Below, piece by piece: positions 62,501 through 64,000 of a stretch of 64,000 bases of DNA. Origin of the DNA: Symbiodinium natans. Lineage: Eukaryota > Sar > Dinophyceae > Suessiales > Symbiodiniaceae. The stretch covers positions 124,001 to 188,000 of the forward strand of contig CAJNDS010000138.1 of the NCBI GenBank assembly GCA_905221605.1, given 5' to 3'. The position numbers were made by a program, and so were the translations under genes. Below the pieces are notes generated by a model. That model did no database searches and was not told the origin of the DNA. It saw only the letters and a list, made by a program, of their open reading frames with translations. How positions within the stretch are numbered: the first letter of the stretch is position 1; every line of letters starts with the position of its first letter.

Positions 62501-63995
62501 GTGAGGCTGTGCACTTGCCACCACGCCACTGAACTCTGAGACCAACCAAGGCGCTCGCTTTGCCAATTGGCACTAGTGGATCTACCATTTCAGGAGTTAC
62601 CAGGGTCCCACCTGGGGTAATACACATCTCCCGAGATCCAACAGCTAAAGACACCAACACCTTTTGCTGCGGAAGCTGTTCTCCAGGACGAAGTGATCTG
62701 AGAGGATGTGATGCTCCCGAGTCCAACATGCCCATTCCCGAACACTCATTGGTGTCAGAAACCCTGGCCACATGTAGAACGCATACTCCTCGGCCTTCTC
62801 CCTGCTTCGGCAACAACGTGGCATCCGACGAACCGACTCCACAGTCCGCCCTTCCATTCCTCCATTGAGAATGGGACCAAGACACACGCTGCCTTTCAGC
62901 ATGCAAAACCATTTTTTCAGCTGTTTTGTAATCCATAACCAAACAGCCATGTTCAAACCACAAGAGCTGGTCCAGCGAAGATTTTGCACCCACGTGACAC
63001 ATCCCATTGATCACGGTGAGGTTCGCCCCAAACTCCAAAATCAACCAGAGAGGGATAATCAGGGGCCCATTGTCTTCCCTAATCAACGTCCCTTTCTCTG
63101 TAATCCTCATTGTCACACCACCAAGCGCGCTTTGCACCATAACAGTAGTGTCGGGTAAACATTCCCATGGAAAAAGCGTCCGCGCAAGATGCGTAGCAGC
63201 TGTATCCACCAACGCCACTCTCCCTTCCTGCTGAAACAACCCAGAGCCACATAACATTCGAACACTGGGATCCCCGCTTGATGCTGACTGTGCTGATGAC
63301 AGCTTCATAGATTTCAGCACTTCCAACGCTTCAGCAAGGACCTGATTGGGTGTTGATGGTGATGAGGGACTTGCAGAACCTTTATCCAATCCCGCATTAG
63401 CCGTCTCATCTCCCCCTTCAGCTACCTCTGCCTTTTTGGCATTTCCCCATTTCGCACCTTTGCCGCCCTTTCCCCCTTTGGGAGAATTCCCTTTAGATCT
63501 ACTCCTCTCAGGATTTGAGTCCACACTGGAACTCGCACCATCCTTATATGGACATTGCGGCTGCAGATGGCCAACGGCCCCACACTCAAAACATCTTCCT
63601 CGCTCAAGGGAGTCTTTGTCATGGCGAAATTTGCAGCGGGATCCGAACTTGCAGCCTGCATCTGTCTTCCCATATATCCAACAGAAAGGACGTTCCCCAT
63701 CTCCGCTGTACCTTTTTCCTTTCCCTTTGCCTTTGTCACCCTCCTCTGTCTCGTCACCAGTTCCCTTTTGGGCCTTGTTTAACCTTGCCCTTTTCTTGGC
63801 GTCCGAGTCCTGCTTCACCTCTTGATCACCAGCACTATGCAATAGCAGTTCAAACTCTGCCTGTAACATTTCAGCTAGTTTTGTCGCAGTTTCAGAGGTC
63901 GGCGAGTAGTCCACCCCCAATTTCTCCCGAAAGGATGCCACTCTGAAATGAACCGTAGGGTGTTTTGCCAGCAACGTGGATGATAAACCATCCAA
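56571..63995 (-). CDS. Copia gag-pol polyprotein with methyltransferase-like and 2OG-oxygenase-like domains
   Basis: 2474 codons; the first is TTG and the frame stays open to the window edge, so the true start lies outside. In order: CCCH finger (C105, C115, C121, H125), CCHC knuckle (C135, C138, H143, C148), a degenerate protease-like DTAA (264), protease DSGA (425), a cytosine-methyltransferase-like domain (about 620-850: HLFSG, acidic ELD, GGPPC at 675-679 followed by RTVS), integrase (H919, H924, C931, C934; D958, D1108, E1144), a 2OG-Fe(II) oxygenase-like domain (about 1440-1600: H1507-R-D1509, H1575, R1584), RT (LDISKAF, LYVDDFLMAG with D1977, D1978) and RNase H (D2164, E2204 or E2206, D2242, D2291). 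The C-terminus adds hydrophobic helices (2320-2340, 2380-2400) and a small Cys/His domain (C2430, H2432, C2437, C2451, C2454). No internal stop is present, so the element may be active. Confidence 0.9.
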   Translation of the reverse strand: MDGLSSTLLAKHPTVHFRVASFREKLGVDYSPTSETATKLAEMLQAEFELLLHSAGDQEVKQDSDAKKRARLNKAQKGTGDETEEGDKGKGKGKRYSGDGERPFCWIYGKTDAGCKFGSRCKFRHDKDSLERGRCFECGAVGHLQPQCPYKDGASSSVDSNPERSRSKGNSPKGGKGGKGAKWGNAKKAEVAEGGDETANAGLDKGSASPSSPSTPNQVLAEALEVLKSMKLSSAQSASSGDPSVRMLCGSGLFQQEGRVALVDTAATHLARTLFPWECLPDTTVMVQSALGGVTMRITEKGTLIREDNGPLIIPLWLILEFGANLTVINGMCHVGAKSSLDQLLWFEHGCLVMDYKTAEKMVLHAERQRVSWSHSQWRNGRADCGVGSSDATLLPKQGEGRGVCVLHVARVSDTNECSGMGMLDSGASHPLRSLRPGEQLPQQKVLVSLAVGSREMCITPGGTLVTPEMVDPLVPIGKASALVGLRVQWRGGKCTASHPVLGELRVRDLNGCPCLEKEVALQIIDEMDWCSPKQALKVARMVQGCPNTDNEVAVKTSLQSAARTASANEEEFVQACWRFLRWYYGDIPENMLMELLPRGDIAALPFNRHKRRRLARAKRVVVHLFSGKQKWHFPSRDVEVLELDLKKGGDLHNSSVWKYLLHLAAEGKVVAVVGGPPCRTVSRLRGEDGGPPVLRRRCGPERLGVKSLPWPHQELAQKDGVLLLKMLFLYDVAVHSRCGTAEVINGSSVFFGMESPGDPELIGKDFSQNSKTVLSAEDLVDGSQEGLSSPTFWSWPEVKSFCERYGMYAAHVDQGALGHALVKPTTFLVSDMELWESLEQVRVVVPWSATFASTLEERIGQSSIWARWAFGLVKRIRHRLAQWLHESDAEREAMVLKKEEREGTLRRLTAEERAFRDHCLRGHIPFRRDCQICVSAAGKERRHLRRKHGDAYTLSLDLAGPYKCSKDAHQQKPRHAVIGVYQFPMLDPNVGRPPEKEEDADEVEDQVADEGAGVGEWLGDAVANFEEEDSAPVEPAPVLEAEVLKIQASEKSWKELKDHLTQPVRMINFVMVEPIVDKQQTTVLSAVQRMMVRLQRHGYPVLRIHSDRAGEFVNARFRSFCETRLIYSTTGDPGVPQTNGRAEACVGLFKRGVRSLLKEARLGPAYWALAARHWSMLRWQKAERELGLKPKALLPFGAQIQVKRRPWELLGPDGTKKGRQWVDRTQPALLLGPCDDLPGGYWVEAQGTAKDPEELVLFPCTTIFSNIKEPPELELEGVVEEQEPSPPEHRLKGKKPALRFADEEGPPLPPPRDPPVRHRLKEKSPASSLRGHVGSLRLLRKRGESPPLEIFEDDMQGLGELEENADVEDNVPGDEYWPTCCSPHENAYLVCKSETAEDGTQLEKEEQKAKSMYERSMYDYVDCEELLEGIVYPKRVNRRGGINNWCTSTRALVLGHYTHGGVCGITKETHRRPWLCRYLASFVRHHNPEAKFSALQISCNAPVSLHRDSHNEKHCCNYVCGFGDYNDGQLGVEDEKVLEEGAEVVEQSYGKKVLPGKLVDVHWNFMSFFPRKLHGPMPWKGNRVSLTGYTPVFMERLSYKDRCYLLQCKFPLSEPQAEDGEKRKWLKMTLKETSLDDLAEEVDYAVFEAHQWALEEHLSIRRLIAEQECCILDEFHGSANESNEEKGSETREWLVKAKRAEEQLSKFLVKAAQVQQMVQENTALEAAEEVEFLQTKTIPTQEAMQELEKWRESLSDEVTSLVKELEVVEPTTQEKLDKLAEEPNAPVIEYVPSLVVFTRKQGTGRRRARICACGNFISSTAATEYEGPRSLSRHSLYAPGLDSTTFRCQVRHAAYMVWIIAGLDISKAFLTAPMNRAQREGRLVVVQPPRAAVKLGLCTKEERWIVRKALYGLAESPATWVEWRDQRLQGMSWVSKDGQAMSFQRSNADPSLFLIMAQEKPEGASKLVGTMGLYVDDFLMAGTMTVLREALEQIRKEWKTSEPEFCGPGCGDGFLKFLGVQIWCRNGSFFLNQEDFVRDLLNRRGYQIDETGKGSNLPMVKETPGEEEEVDIPSLRAAQGAVGEFLWVAIKTRPDLAFCTSQLSLWTSRRPRFVVKKAEEVFRYLAATPTLGLTFGAIATCEKERNEVLRYGRGVKVVESYADASFAAGENEKSHSGAVVVWGDCPVMWATQRQSTVALSTAEAELHASIEGATMIQSCTPIIAALVGTGEESLQKVLYTDSVSTCSIIQYPAGSWRTRHLRIRAAGVRSLVDRGYMVIAHLRGEYMIADLLTKLMSGQVYAKQKALWGLRLLVQGTDLKRASLAMAVMMVAASLQGMATGGEEVSTAGFFCSEEGVCKVANTSTVMVLAQGIEMLINNSDLVAYLVAAIILWELAWCLVRQLYKRLWVKKVVVIPASATLYTTVGGNCMHASSDCDVLRYSQPRAKTLCKHCLKDGWVVNAEFLGEERAAGT

Positions 63996-64000
63996 TCCCT

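Larger units (their letters stand above)
56168..64000 (-). mobile_element. Copia-type LTR retrotransposon, minus strand, running off the window
   Basis: Only the 3' LTR (56168-56388) and internal region are inside the window. Read on the minus strand: a polyprotein frame, about 180 bp of 3' untranslated sequence shared with the CCCH element, the purine tract before 56388, then the LTR ending CCGTA followed by TAGGGTTTAGGG. The 5' LTR, primer site and other flank are missing, so a target duplication cannot be checked. Confidence 0.9.

Overview
The window looks like nuclear DNA of a dinoflagellate, most likely a Suessiales/Symbiodiniaceae-type alga. The evidence is dense plant-type telomeric repeats (TTTAGGG/CCCTAAA) scattered through it in both orientations, introns with GT, GC or GA donors and AG|G acceptors, introner-like elements, copia retrotransposons with dinoflagellate-style extra domains, and a piece of the dinoflagellate spliced leader inside one LTR. 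No rRNA, tRNA or CRISPR locus was recognised.

About 0-30 kb: short exon islands lie between telomere-like tracts. Joining islands by reading frame and splice phase rebuilds two genes, both on the + strand. The first (about 2.7-29.76 kb) is a CmcJ/AsaB-type 2-oxoglutarate/Fe(II) oxygenase. The second (about 21.15-27.97 kb) is an SLC6/SNF-type sodium:solute symporter that lies wholly inside the last, 9.8-kb intron of the oxygenase. Another oxygenase intron carries a complete copia element (8943-17631) with identical 174-bp LTRs and a 5-bp target duplication, inserted into an older foldback MITE.

About 30-42 kb: a 0.8-kb CTA/CTC microsatellite, foldback elements, an LTR-like direct repeat pair, and more exon islands of unidentified genes.

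42.8-51.5 kb: an 8.7-kb LTR element with four overlapping or adjoining ORFs (WW-like, S1-like and CCCH zinc-finger proteins) and no recognisable protease, integrase or reverse transcriptase. It sits inside a CCCTAAA array. 52.9-56 kb: more exon islands. 56.2-64 kb: a minus-strand copia element of the same LTR family, also abutting a CCCTAAA array and running off the window. Its polyprotein carries a cytosine-methyltransferase-like domain and a 2OG-Fe(II) oxygenase-like domain besides integrase, RT and RNase H.

Two themes stand out. Exon islands are mostly bounded by CCCTAAA upstream and TTTAGGG downstream, the same polarity as the two ends of a linear chromosome. And an LTR family shows apparent targeting of telomeric repeats, a Ty5/copia-style half-tRNA primer site and an embedded spliced-leader relic. 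Function calls for the host genes rest on motif recognition by eye; many remaining islands are only candidate exons.
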